Shown here: positions 32,402 to 43,437 of the stretch, in pieces
Layout of the letters: the number at the start of each line of letters is the position of its first letter
Position numbering within the stretch: position 1 is the first letter of the stretch
Assembly (NCBI GenBank): GCA_018287875.1
Contig: JAGVVL010000013.1
Location: 2,480,001-2,544,000, forward strand
Source of the DNA: Nigrospora sphaerica
Taxonomy: Eukaryota; Ascomycota; Sordariomycetes; Amphisphaeriales; Apiosporaceae
DNA length: 64,000 nt
Reading direction: 5' to 3'
Made by a program: the position numbers and the translations under genes
The notes under the pieces: model-generated
Databases searched by the model: none
What the model saw: the letters and a program-made list of their open reading frames with translations, nothing else
What the model was told of the DNA's origin: nothing

Positions 32402-33523
32402 GGTGTGACGGGTATCTGGCACTGCGCAGCAGTGTCTATCTGGGGGATGACGGTATTGGCAGGTATCTGGTATGGGCGGTCCCAAGGAAAATATTCACAA
32501 GACTGAGTTCTGGCCTCGGTAACTCGAGGCCGCGTTCTTTAAGCATTCCAAACATCCATCCAAGGGTAACCCAGCTCACGAAGGTGGATGGTGGATGCCT
32601 TCATCCATAGTGCGGGAAGACTGAGAAGCCGAGCCGAGGAAAGCAGGTGCCCCACTTCACGGTACTGGTCTCCAGCTGTCACGTAAACGAATGCGAACCC
32701 TGGGTAACATCCCGTGGTAGCTAGTCGAATCCGTGGCTAGGCTATACATCTTGGCGACTGGGCAGTGGATGCGGCGATTTCCAAATGCAGCTTATCCCCT
32801 GTCCCGGAGACCAATGCTGCTCTGCCACGAATCTTCAGCTGGAAGGGGACGAGGGATTTGGACATGTTTGCATGTAGTCGTAGAAGAGGCTGCGGTGGCC
32901 CCGATTCGCATTCGGACAAGCCACGCCGGCGTTAGAGAGAACCATCGCCTATGCCCGGAGCGCGGCATGACTCCCGAGCCACGGCCGTCGGCGCCGGTCA
33001 CGTCTGAATGCGTCAGACACCGCGCGTTTTCATGGGGCCGAGAAGCGGGCGGGCCTCGACAGAGGCACAGAAGCACCGCTGCGGCGTTACCCAGAGCATC
33101 CACGGCGGTTCGACGGGAGCAAAAGACGGCAAGTGCGTGTTACCACGAAAAGATCAAATAGAATTCCATCGAGAGTACGAGGTAGGTAGGTTGAACGGAC
33201 TCCGTTAGCGGTAGATGAATGGTGCACTTGGTTCCTCCCTCTCTCACTTACACTTTGGGGGTGGGACCGACTTTCGGAGCCCCCAAAAGATTGGGTACTT
33301 GCTTTTTCGTAAGGCGCGGATGGGCCAGCAGCCGCAGCCCCGGCGCCGGACCACGAACCCCCAAAAACTGCCCGTTACCATCACGACCTTGGCTTACCGA
33401 GATCTTCGGCGACCGTTACCCCTTTCGATCTTGTTCCTCTTCCTCTTCTTCTCCTTCTTTTCCGTCTTCCGTCGTCTTCCTGCTCCCGTCCTCGCACCCT
33501 TTCGTCATCGACCGCCCTCCGCC
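32402..33523. other. Divergent promoter region of DUF2855 and gamma-glutamyl phosphate reductase genes
   Basis: 1.1 kb between two divergent starts. Short frames within it show no domains. The 100 bases before the reductase start are a strong pyrimidine tract, listed separately. Confidence 0.6.
33418..33523 (+). promoter_or_regulatory. Pyrimidine-rich leader immediately upstream of the PRO2-like start
   Basis: Almost continuous C/T sequence with TCTTC units ends at ccgccATG. Such CT tracts commonly mark core promoters and transcription start regions of highly expressed fungal genes. Here that role is inferred from position and composition. Confidence 0.6.
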
Positions 33524-35044
33524 ATGTCCATGACCAACGCATCGCCGCACGACGCGGCGCGGGAGGCCAAGACGGCGTCGCACGTGCTGGCGACGCTGCC
33601 GGCGGCGGCGCGGAACGAGGCGCTCGGCGCCATGCACGCGGCCCTCGCGGCGGCGCGGGACGACATCCTGGCCGCCAACGCGCGGGACCTGGAGCTCGCG
33701 CGCGCCGCCGCCGAGAGCGGCGAGCTGAGCGCGAGCCTCGTGTCGCGCCTCGACCTCGCCCGCCCCGGCAAGTTCGACGACATGCTCAAGGGCATCCTCG
33801 ACGTGCGCGACCTCGACGACCCCGGTGCGTGCCCGGCCCCCGCCGTGCCCCCGCCGTGCCCCCGCGACCGGCGGCCCCCGCAAGGAGGACGGCCCAGCTA
33901 ACGGACCCCTGTGTTCTTCTCTCTGCTCTCTAGTCGGCAAGGTCACCCTGCGCACCCGGCTGGATGACGGCCTGGACCTGGAGCGCGTCACGTGCCCCAT
34001 CGGCGTCCTCCTCATCATCTTCGAGGCCCGTCCCGAGGTCATTGCCAACATCGCCTCGCTGGCGGTGAAGTCGGGCAACGCCGCCATTCTCAAGGGTCAG
34101 CCGCCGCCCCTCCGCGCGGAGAGGGGACACGCAGGCCCTCCCGGCTCGCACACGGTATGGCTAACGCGATGGCAGGCGGCAAGGAGTCGACCGAGTCGTT
34201 CGTCGCCATCTCCAAGGTCATCTCGGAGGCGCTGGCGCGGACGCAGGTGCCCAACGGCGCCGTCCAGCTGGTGACGACGCGGGACGTGATCCCGCAGCTG
34301 CTGGGGCTGGACCAGTACATCGACCTGGTGATACCGCGCGGCGGCAACGAGCTGGTGCGCTACATCAAGGAGTCGACCAAGATCCCGGTGCTGGGCCACG
34401 CCGACGGGCTGTGCTCGGCGTTCCTGGACGAGTCGGCCGACGCGCAGCTCGCGGCCGACGTCATCGTCGACGCCAAGACCAACTACCCGGCGGCCTGCAA
34501 CAGCCTCGAGACGCTGCTGGTGCACGAGGGCGCGCTGGGCCGGCAGTTCCCGGCGGCGGCGGCGGCGCTGCTGGAGCGCGGCGTGACGCTGCGCTGCGAC
34601 GCGCGCAGCAAGGCGGCGCTGCCGGCCCACGCGCGCGTCGTCGACGCCGTGCCCCGCGACTACGACACCGAGTTCCTCGCGCTCGAGCTCGCCGTCAAGA
34701 CGGTGGCGGGCCTCGGCGAGGCCGTCGCCCACATCAACACCCACGGCTCCAAGCACACCGACGTCATCCTCACGGCCGACGCCGCCCTCGCCGAGCGCTT
34801 CATGGACGCCGTCGACGCCGCCGGCGTTTACTGGAACGCCTCGTCCCGCATGGCCGACGGCATGCGCTACGGCTTCGGCACCGAGGTCGGAATCAGCACC
34901 AACAAGATCCACTCGCGCGGCCCCGTCGGCCTCGACGGCCTCATGATCTACAAGTACAAGATCCGCGGCCGCGGCCACGTCGCCGGCGCCTACGGCGAGG
35001 GCGAGGGCAAGCGCCAGTTCAAGCACGAGAAGCTGCCGCTGTAG
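33524..35044 (+). CDS. PRO2: Gamma-glutamyl phosphate reductase
   Basis: The exons are 33524-33824, 33934-34095 and 34176-35044. The introns are 33825-33933 (GTGCGT...CTAG) and 34096-34175 (GTCAGC...GCAG), both in phase 1. The protein has 443 residues, a usual length. It reduces gamma-glutamyl phosphate to glutamate-5-semialdehyde with NADPH, the second step of proline synthesis from glutamate, in the cytosol. Family blocks seen are [20 protein letters not shown] (120-139), [12 protein letters not shown] (149-160), [27 protein letters not shown] and [11 protein letters not shown]. The active-site cysteine is in [18 protein letters not shown] (Cys262). Further blocks are [13 protein letters not shown] and [26 protein letters not shown] near the C-terminus. 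The start is the first Met ([15 protein letters not shown]), in good context. It lies convergently with the PLP enzyme, the two stops being 306 bases apart. Confidence 0.96.
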
Positions 35045-35350
35045 GGGGGGACCAAGGCGGGCGGTGTCTATCGGGGAGGAGGGGGTTGGGGACGATTAGC
35101 GAGTGCGATTCCGGGAGTTTGGGCCGGGGCTGCTACAGAAAAGAAGCGCGAAGAGAGGTGGAAGGGGGGGGGGGCCTGCAACCTGGGCGGGCCTCTCTAC
35201 GGCCGTGGACGTTGGAAGTAACACGCAGTCGAACCGTAATTACATAGCGCTATTCTTGTACTGGGTTGGACATCTATAGTATGGGCGTCCATCTGCCCGA
35301 CTTGACCCAGCACAAGGGGGAAACCACCAGCAAGCCCGTTCCGTCCCTCC
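35045..35350. other. Intergenic region between convergent stops
   Basis: 306 bases holding the 3' ends of the gamma-glutamyl phosphate reductase and PLP-dehydratase genes. It contains a G-rich tract near 35165-35173. No gene or repeat array was seen. Confidence 0.7.
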
Positions 35351-36765
35351 TCAGGCGGCCGGGGCCTGCTCGCCGTCGGCGAAGAGACGGCCGAGGGCGT
35401 CGAGGCTGACGTTGCCGCCGGAGAAGACGATGCCGACGTCCCAGCCGTCGGGTCCAGCCTCGCGGGCGGCGAGGGCGCGGAACTCGGGGTCGTAGAGGGC
35501 GACGGCGAGGGGCACGGCGGCCGAGGGCTCGATGACCATCTTGCAGCGCTCGAACACGAGGCGAGTAGCGGCGACGATGTGGGCCTCGGAGACGGCGAAG
35601 AAGCCGCTCACGAGGCGGCGCTCGTAGATGACGGACCACGGCACGCGGCCAACCTGCGTGCGCAGGCCGTCGGCCACCGTCAGCGACCGCACGCCCTCGA
35701 CGCGCACGCCCGCCTCGTAGCCGCGCTTGGCGTCGTCGGCACCCTCGAACGACGGCTCGCACCCGTACACGCGGATGCCCGTGCCCTCGCACGCGAGCGC
35801 CACGCCCGACAGCATGCCGCCGCCGCCGCAGGGCGCCAGGATGACGTCGAGGCCCTTGGTCTTCTTGGTCTTGGTTTCGGCGGTCTCGGGGCCCGCGGCC
35901 GGCACCGCGAAGCTGCAGGCGGCGCCCTCGGCGATGAGGCGGGTCGCGTCCTCCTGCAGCTCGAGGCCGAGCGTGCCCTGGCCCAGCACGATATCCGGGT
36001 GGTCGTAGGGCGGCACGAGGCGGGCGCCCGTCTCGGCCACGACGCGCTCCGTCACGGCCTCGCGCTCCGCCGCCGTGCTGCCGCTGAAGGTGACGCGCGC
36101 CCCGTAGCCCCGCGTCGCCGCAATCTTGGACGGCGGCGCGATGGACGGCATCACCACGTACGCCGGCATGCCGCTTTCGCGTGCAGCGAGCGAGAGCGCC
36201 TGCGCGTGGTTTCCTGCGGACGCGGGCAAAAGCTTCAGTCGGCGTCCGTCTTATATTACACCGTAGTAACCACGTTTTTCTCCACCCCCCACGTCCCGTG
36301 CCTCCCGCCCTCCCTTCCCCCGCCGGCTTGCCTTCCGGCGACTTATTCGCCCTCCCAAAGCCACCCGGGAAGGGAAAAAAAGGAAGACGAAAAGGAAAGG
36401 TTGGCCCACTCACCCGAACTGTGCGTCACGACGCCCTTCTCCATGCCGCCCGACTCGCGCCAGCCGGGCTCCCGCTTGAGGCGCTCGATGGCGTGGAAGG
36501 CGCCGCGGGCCTTGAAGGCGCCGATGCGCTGGAGGTTCTCGCACTTGAAGTAGAGGCGCAGGCGCGGGGGACGCCGACAACCACCACGACCCGAGGGAGC
36601 CGCCTTGTCGTCGTTATCGTCGTCGCCGTCGAGGCCGGCCGAGGCCAGCGCCGTCAGCGTCGCGTTGGTCACGGTCGGCGTGTGGTGCACAAAGGGCGCG
36701 ATGAGCTCGCGTGCCGCCACCACCGAGGCCCGCGTCAGCGGCGGCGAGGTCGACGGGTCGGCCAT
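35351..36765 (-). CDS. Serine racemase / threonine (hydroxyaspartate) dehydratase-type PLP enzyme
   Basis: Two exons, 36414-36765 and 35351-36213, encode 404 residues. The 200-base intron 36214-36413 (GTGAGT...CGCAG) splits the THSSGNHAQA motif. This is a fold-type II PLP enzyme. PLP-Lys85 lies in CENLQRIGAFKARGAFHAI, the substrate loop is SSGNH (116-120), the phosphate-binding glycine loop is CGGGGMLSG (about 246-254), and KMVIEPSAA lies near the C-terminus. The acidic PSFEGADDAKRG region corresponds to the metal-binding segment of serine racemases. No C-terminal ACT domain follows, so this is the racemase/Sry1-like type rather than the feedback-regulated biosynthetic threonine deaminase. 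It likely interconverts or deaminates serine, threonine or hydroxyaspartate in the cytosol. Two unusual insertions are present: an acidic then basic loop before strand 2 (about 45-68), and a Thr/Lys-rich stretch (about 219-237) before the GLDVILAPCGGGG strand. Confidence 0.9.
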
Positions 36766-37410
36766 GGCGGGGTTGTGTGTATGGGTGCGTAAGTAAGGGA
36801 GCGGGGGGAGGGGGAGAGGAGGGGGAGGAGGCAAGAAGGATGGGTCTTTCCGACACGAATGGCGCGCGCTGTCGGGGATGGAATGCCTTCCCGGGGGAAG
36901 AGGGGGAGAGAGAATGCGTGAGTGAGACGCCTTAAGTATTAGGTACCCCTCCCCGGCGAACTCGCGCCTACCCGGGGAACGAAATGGAGCGTGTCTTCCG
37001 CGTTGTCGGGGCACTTGCCGACTATACCCAGGAAGAGCCGCAGTCCCTATGTCTTTCTAATAACTAAACCTGACTGGTTTACAGGGGTCCGGACGCCTTG
37101 CTTGGCTTGCAGACGCCCCGGCTCGTGCAGCTCAGCCGATAGCGGGTCGAACACAACGACACGTCTCACGTCCACGCGCTGTCATTAACCAAGCGGGCAA
37201 TGTCGAAAAAGCACAAGATCGCTGTATTTTTGAGGTCTCCCGTATAGGAGCCAATCCGTCACTTTTCTGGACCCTAACCCCCCCGAAATATTCTAAAGCC
37301 CTTTGGGAATCCTGGATATAAGTACAAGAAGAGCTTTTTTTTTGTCCCCAGGGCATCAATTGCCAACCATAGTGGTGCCATACAACTCGGATATCAAACA
37401 ACCGAGTTCC
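36766..37410. other. Intergenic: promoter of the PLP enzyme and 3' side of the KARI gene
   Basis: 645 bases. The first 130 upstream of the PLP-enzyme start are pyrimidine-rich on the minus strand. The part 37160-37400 is less GC-rich, with a T9 tract near 37337-37345. No gene seen. Confidence 0.6.
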
Positions 37411-38891
37411 TTACTTCTGGTTCTCGGGTCGGAGGGAACTAGAGCGACAAGCGTTAGCAACATACAAGCCAGAGAGCGTTGGGGAGGTGAGAGGGAGGGG
37501 CAAGGACGTACCGAACGGCGCGGCCGGCCTTCCAGATCTCCAGGTTACGGATCTCCTCCATCTCGGCCTCGAACTTCTGGCGGTAGTCCTTCTGGCCGTT
37601 GTACTCGAGCGAGCGCTTGGTCTCGGTGCCGTCGTGGACGGCGTCGTACAGGCTGTTGAAGACGGGCTTCAGGGCGTCCTTGAACTTGGGGGTCCAGTCG
37701 ATGGCGCCGCGGCGGGCCGTGGTGGAGCAGGCCTCGTACATCCAGTCCATGCCGTTGGCGCCGATGAGGGGGTACAGGCTCTGGGTGGCCTCCTCGACCG
37801 TCTCGTTGAAGGCCTCGCTGGGGCTGTGGCCGCGCTCGCGGAGGACCTCGTACTGGGCGAGGAACATGCCGTGGATGCCGCCCATCAGGCAGCCGCGCTC
37901 GCCGTAGAGATCCGAGTAGACCTCCTTCTCGAACGTGGTCTCGTACAGGTAGCCGGAGCCGACGGCGACGCCCATGGCGATGGCCTTCTCCTTGGCCTGG
38001 CCCGTGACGTCCTGGTAGACGGCAAAGGACGAGTTGATGCCGCGGCCCTCGCGGAAGAGCGAGCGGACGGTGCGGCCGGAACCCTTGGGGGCGACGAGGA
38101 TGACGTCGACGTCGGTGGGGACGTCGACCTTGGTGATGTCCTTGAAGACGGGCGAGAAGCCGTGGGAGAAGTAGAGGGTCTTGCCCTTGGTGATCTGGGG
38201 CTTGATGGCGGGCCACGTCTCGCTCTGGGCGGCGTCGCTGAGCAGGTTCATGACGATGGAGCCTTTGGAGATGGCCTCGTCAACCTCGAAGAGGTTCTTG
38301 CCGGGCACCCAGCCATCTTCTATGGCGTCCTTCCATGACTGGCCGTTCTTCCGGACACCGACGATGACGTTCAGGCCGTTGTCACGGAGGTTGAGGCCCT
38401 GGCCGTGGCCCTGAGAGCCGTAGCCGATGAGGGCCAGGGTGTCGTTCTTGAAGAACTCCTGCAGGGTGGGGCAAGAGGGTTCGTTAGCTTGGGTCGGAGG
38501 CGCTTATTAGGGAAGCGGGGGTGGCGCGGGGCTGGCGGGTTAGATGTGGATGGGCGAGGTAATTTGACTCACAAGAAGCTTCTCCTTGGGCCAGTCGGCA
38601 CGCTCTGTCGTCGGGGTGTCAGTCGAGGGCCGGCAGAAACGATGGGTAGGACGAGGGGAGGGGGGCTGGGGGCTTACCGTAGACGTCCTCCTTGGTGCCG
38701 GCGAAGTCGATGGTCTTGACGCCACGCGTCTGCTGCTGGGCCGGGCCGGCCACGGCGGCAGGGCGAGCCTGGACAAAGGAAGCTCTCACGGCACCGGCGG
38801 CAGCAACAAAGGTGCGGCGCTGCACGGCCGGGGAGGCGACCTGGCGAGCCAATGGCGAGCGGAGGGCCTTGGTGAAGCTGCGGGAGGCCAT
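37411..38891 (-). CDS. ILV5: Ketol-acid reductoisomerase, mitochondrial
   Basis: Four exons, 38678-38891, 38573-38604, 37512-38458 and 37411-37438, encode 406 residues. The introns are 38605-38677, 38459-38572 and 37439-37511, all GT-AG. The last exon is only 28 bases (SLRPENQK plus stop). It is needed for the normal C-terminus, because reading through the intron gives an unrelated tail. The enzyme converts acetolactate and acetohydroxybutyrate to their dihydroxy acids using NADPH and Mg2+, in valine and isoleucine synthesis. Residues 1 to about 55 are Arg/Ala/Ser-rich without acidic residues, a mitochondrial targeting sequence. The NADPH loop is LIGYGSQGHGQGLNLRDNG (92-110). Further family blocks are HGFSPVFKDI, VILVAPKGSGRTVR, INSSFAVYQDVTG, SDLYGERGCLMGGIHGMF with the metal-binding acidic residues, and YDAVHDGTETKRSLEYN. 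The first exon encodes the presequence and exon 2 has just 32 bases. Confidence 0.96.
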
Positions 38892-40367
38892 GGTGAGAGC
38901 TGAGGCACAAAAGGCAGGCAATGGGGAGTGGGGATCGGGAGGGTGAAGCGGAACTGATGAAGGTCGAGCTTCAACAGGGAGCCAGAGGTTATGTACTACG
39001 CCAGACCCGAAATTTCTACTCCGACCTCGCAAAGTGTGGGCAAGCTCCCGATATGGGCCTGACCGGCCCAGCTACGGGTGGCCATGAAACTTGGCGCATG
39101 ATGCCGGCGCTGTTTGCAGAAGTGCCGCGCGAACTCTCGCGCACACCCGCCGCCCGTTGCCGGCCTACTGGTAAATACAATGGTTGCCCTTCCATTGGCC
39201 GCCTGCGATCCCGGGGAAATTCACCGCTACGGGAACCCCCTGGCCCAGTCGGGCAGTCTGGCGTGCTGCTCTCGTGGGGCCGCTGAAATGGGACCGGTCA
39301 CCCTGGGCTCCTATGTTCGGCGCCTCCAGCACCCACGACCTGCCGATGCCTTGGGACCCTGCCATGGCTGGGGGCGATGACTGTGTCACAGTCGCAGGCG
39401 CCGTCGTCGCACCGGACAGACGCCTCCGTTCTTCGCCCAACCTCCCCTCTGCTGTGCTGTGCAATAGGATGTGTGCGTACGTAGGTAGGTCGTATCCCTT
39501 GGGGATGCGGACACGCCTGGTCGCTTGGCTCCTCCAGAGCTACCTACCTACATGAGGCCCAGGTGGAGCTAAAGCCCATCCAACTTACCTATGTACATGC
39601 CTCAATTCTACCTCCCTACAACCCCGCTTGGCTTGTGCGACGCAGCGCAACGCACGTATGTGGTGGCATCAATACAAACCCCCGGCCACGTCCATCCCAT
39701 GCCGCCGGGCTGACGGGCACGTGCTGGGAGGACACAATGGATTGGGATGCGACGCGAACTCTCAACCACCGGCAGGTATTAACAACGCCAGATATGGCCT
39801 ATGCCGTCATGTCGCTTCTCGGTTGGTTTTGGCCAAAGATTTCGTCGTCATATGCAGTCTTCGGCACGCCACGCTCATCCATGCTTCCGCCTCCTCCGCT
39901 CCTCCCAGCCCTTCACGCTTGTCCGCAGTCGTCGCCTACACACGTAACTTCGTAGCTACAACTTCGTACCCGACGACCCGTGTCACGCACGCCGGGTGCT
40001 GGGATGGGGCGTGGGCAGCACGCGGGTAGCGGTGCTCGTCGCCACGAACGTTTTCGTCCTGCCGCTTGTATTCATTTGTGCTCGTGTCTATGGTGTTGCC
40101 GTCATGCTATGTTCGAACGCCGACCCAAAGTGACGACAAGGATGCATCGTATCGTCCCGGCCACCCTAGGGCCTCCCAAAAAGCAAATGTCGCTCGAGTA
40201 ACGCCGTGTACGCAGGTCTGAGCCGTCACCATCTACAAGCCGCATCACCCCGTGGCCCTCGACTGGATCCCCGTAGTCTTCGGCTTTTGCTACCCATTGC
40301 GAGCGTGCTTCAGTCACCAGGTATCATACGCTTCCAAAATGCCCGAAGTCACGGGTGTCTCCCCTCC
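38892..40367. other. Intergenic region, no recognisable gene
   Basis: 1.5 kb between the KARI start and the UBC12 stop. GTAGGTAGGT / CTACCTACCTAC elements occur at 39479-39553. Small frames on both strands have no family similarity that I can see. No obvious CCGG-NN-CCGG Leu3-type site was found near the KARI start by eye. Confidence 0.55.
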
Positions 40368-41075
40368 CTACTTGATGAGCACCCTGTCGTACTGCACTCC
40401 CCTTATCGAGCCGCCGTTCATCGATGTCTTGACGTTGCGGCGGAAGTTGTCCCGGCTCTGCCGCAGGTCGTCGGCGGCCTCCTTGTTCAGCGGGTCCGAC
40501 GCGTTGGGCTCGAGGAACAGAAATTGCAGGCCGACGATAACGGCGTTCAGGTTGAGTACCGGCTTCCAGTCCTCGCGCAGGATGTTGAGGCACACTTTGC
40601 CCTCCAGGTCGATGTTGGGGTGGTAGATCTTCTGCTGGCACCGAACCTTGGGCGGCTCGTGGGGGTAGTTCTGGCTCATGTTGAACGTAAAGGTGAACTT
40701 GCCGCCCGTATACTGGCCCTCGTCGGGCGTGATGGTTAGGGTAAACTCGAGGATGTTATCGGGGTCGGGGAACTCGGTCTTCATCGTCGCGCCGAGCGCC
40801 AACTCGGAGAGATCTAGACAAGACGTCAGCGCCACCCCTCTACCACCTCAAGACGGGGCCCAAGTGGAAACAGCGACATACCCTTCTGAACGCGCAACTG
40901 CGCCGCCGTCACCTTCTTCTTCTTGCCGCCCGCGGCGGCCTCGGCGTTATCAGCCTTTTGCTGCTCTTTTTTCTGCCAACAGGGTTAGCCAGCGACGCAG
41001 CGTGCCGAGGGGGCCCAGAAACAGTGGCCCCCCCGCGAGGTAGAACAAGCGCACCATAGACCATATCTTCAACAT
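40368..41075 (-). CDS. UBC12: NEDD8-conjugating enzyme Ubc12 (E2)
   Basis: Three exons, 41055-41075, 40882-40972 and 40368-40813, encode 185 residues. The introns are 40973-41054 (GTGCGC...GCAG) and 40814-40881 (GTATGT...CTAG). The first exon is only 21 bases and encodes MLKIWSM, the conserved Ubc12 N-terminal docking peptide for the NEDD8 E1. A Lys-rich segment (GGKKKKVTAAQLRVQKDLSE) follows. The UBC fold contains the HPN motif and catalytic Cys112 in YHPNIDLEGKVCLNILREDW, and PVLNLNAVIVGLQFLFLEPN with the DPLNKEAA segment. It transfers NEDD8/Rub1 to cullins and so activates cullin-RING ubiquitin ligases in nucleus and cytoplasm. Length and exon pattern fit fungal orthologues. Confidence 0.96.
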
Positions 41076-43437
41076 GATGGCGGTCGTGACAGCGCGATGC
41101 CAGGCTGCTCGGGTTGGCGAAGGCGGCCCAAAGGCGACTGAATGACGGAGCGCGAAGGAAATCCGGATGTAGGTACTCCGTGCGTTCAAGCACGTAACCT
41201 TGTTGTAATGCACGTATGCGGAACGTACTCCAGGTAGTGGCAGGTACGGGCCAGGGAAGGAGGGATGATGGACGAAAGCACGGGTTAGTATGGGAGATGA
41301 TCGGGGATCAAATGGCGGATGGATCGATATGGAGGCCCGAACGGCTGTCCAGCGGTGGGTCGCCCTCCAAACGCCGACCTGCAGTTACTTAAACCGATCT
41401 AAGAAACAGAACGTGATCGTGGAGCCAAGAAGACGAAAAGACGCCGGCCGGGATTGGGCACGGCGGAACCGAGATAGACGACGATGATCGGTGAACACCA
41501 GATAAGGACGGCGAACAGACTGGCCACTTAACTTAAGCTACTGCCTGCCACCTGGCTGAAGAAATTACGAGCATGCTCTTGACGCGGGCCGGAAAGGTGG
41601 ATGGCCGAAGCCTTGCTCTGCCCAACGATTGATTGGTTCACTGGAGGTGTAACTAAACTGACCGCACTTGAGGCTACTCAAGCGGTTTCTGCTTATTCCC
41701 ATGCGAAGGATACTTTTGAACCTGGAGTAGCAGTACCCAAAACCCAGTACTTTTGGTCCTACGTTACCCAGCGAGCTAACTAATGGCGTCGTGAGATGAG
41801 TATGTATGTGCTTACAAGTAGACACGCAGTTGGTGTTTCCGAGAACCAGAAGTAGTCACTCGTTTAGAGCCCCTAAGACTCGGTTGGTGGACGGCAAACT
41901 GCTTTGGTTAATTGAGGGGGTACACTTGGCAACATGGCAAGAGGGGGGGGACAAACCAAACGGCTAACTACACTAAAAACACTCGCGCTGGGTGAGCGTT
42001 TTATTTTGTCCCCGCCTCGCATGGAAAGTACTGAGATCTCCATCAGAAGTACCGACAGGCGATGCATTGTCTTCCGAGAGTCGCCCTACCAGAGAACTGT
42101 TAGTATAACAATCAGACTGGTCGGTTTAGCCGCCCTCGGCTCGCCGCCACCAGCCGTACAACAGCTACAGATCCAATGTTTTCATACATGTTGTGACTGT
42201 CCACTGCCATACCGACAAGGGCAATGATGCGTGCCACCACGGGGGGGAACAGTAACCTAGTCTAATAAACTGGATACCGTGGACATACATAGGCCATTAA
42301 GAGCAGGATCTGTCAACTGGCAGGTCCCCTACCTTTACGCATCCGACAAGTTGTCTTGTGCACATATCCATGGTTTGATTTCCTTTGCCAAATCCCCTTC
42401 TTCCCAGTCCCTTGGCTCGGTGATCCCCGCGATCAGCCCAACAACCGCCGAGACCGGACCCTGAAGTCTCGAGACCAGACCGGCCCGCCTGTCCATTTCA
42501 TCAACGGCCTCCGTTATGTCGGATACATCACAGCACCCCCTATTAGATAGCTAGACGTACTCGCTCAATACTTGATGTATTTATATAGCAGGAAAAGATG
42601 GCGGTAGTCTCATACAAATACCGCGCATTCTCGCATCCGTTTTACCGTGTATGTTTTGTTAGTGTGGGTACCAAATCGTCAGTCGAGTAGGATCTGTGAG
42701 CCCGCAACACTCTTCCGCTTCTATAAGCAATACTTAACATATGCATCCTGGTTATGAGGATCATCCTCTTGCGTGCGTGAATATTGCAGTAGTTGTTAAT
42801 CGCAAGGGTAAAATGTAATAAATATACTCGTAGAGTTCTTGACTAACCTAGACGTATCGCCCAGTTATCGCATGAGGAACACCATCCTTCGGAGTAGCAC
42901 AGAATAGCACCCTTCAGAACAATAGTAAGGGGGTGTGGGAGCAAGAGGCTCTTTTGCAGTGGGCTGGCAGAAAGAAACATCCAGTCTGGGAACCGACATT
43001 GCCCCAAAAGGAAGTTTCATAAGGTGCCTTATTAGCTGAAAGGTCATACTGATGCAGCACACTTGACAACGGTAAAACTGGTCAGCCGATGAACAACCTC
43101 GTTTCTTCTCGATTTCGCCGGTCCCTTGTTCGCACCGTCATTTGTCTCGTCATATACAAAATGTGATTACGGAATTTGTGGCACATTACGACTCTACAGG
43201 TAAAATATCAAAACGCCTCGAGGCGATGCCAACTCATACTGGTGCGCCAAACCAGGCGAAAACACCAGTCCGACTTTTCCAGAACTGTCTTCCAGGCCGT
43301 GGAATCCACATGTGTCCCCCTTGCCCTGTACAGTGAATCCTGCAGGACGCCAGGCCGAATAGAGCAGAGTTGTATACAACTTCTGCGGGCAGTGATGACA
43401 CCGCCCTGCCACACCCCTCGTACTACGACCAACTCCC
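41076..43437. other. Intergenic region with an AT-richer core (about 41560-43200)
   Basis: 2.4 kb between the UBC12 start and the chitin synthase stop. The core is clearly poorer in G+C than flanking genes; for example only 20 of the 60 bases 42541-42600 are G or C. Short open frames exist but none has a family signature. No terminal repeats or transposase motifs were seen. The last 200 bases would be the chitin synthase 3' untranslated region. Confidence 0.55.

Noticed and set aside
31460..32506. 348-codon plus-strand open frame
   Set aside because: Antisense to the DUF2855 gene, which has a recognised family pattern.
34097..35026. 309-codon minus-strand open frame
   Set aside because: Antisense to gamma-glutamyl phosphate reductase. 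The low-complexity Val/Ala/Gly/Arg composition is typical of a shadow frame in GC-rich coding DNA.
35579..36553. 324-codon plus-strand open frame
   Set aside because: Antisense to the PLP enzyme exons and crosses its intron; no family motif.
37487..38338. 283-codon plus-strand open frame
   Set aside because: Antisense to ketol-acid reductoisomerase; Leu/Val/Gly/Asp repeats reflect the opposite strand's codons.
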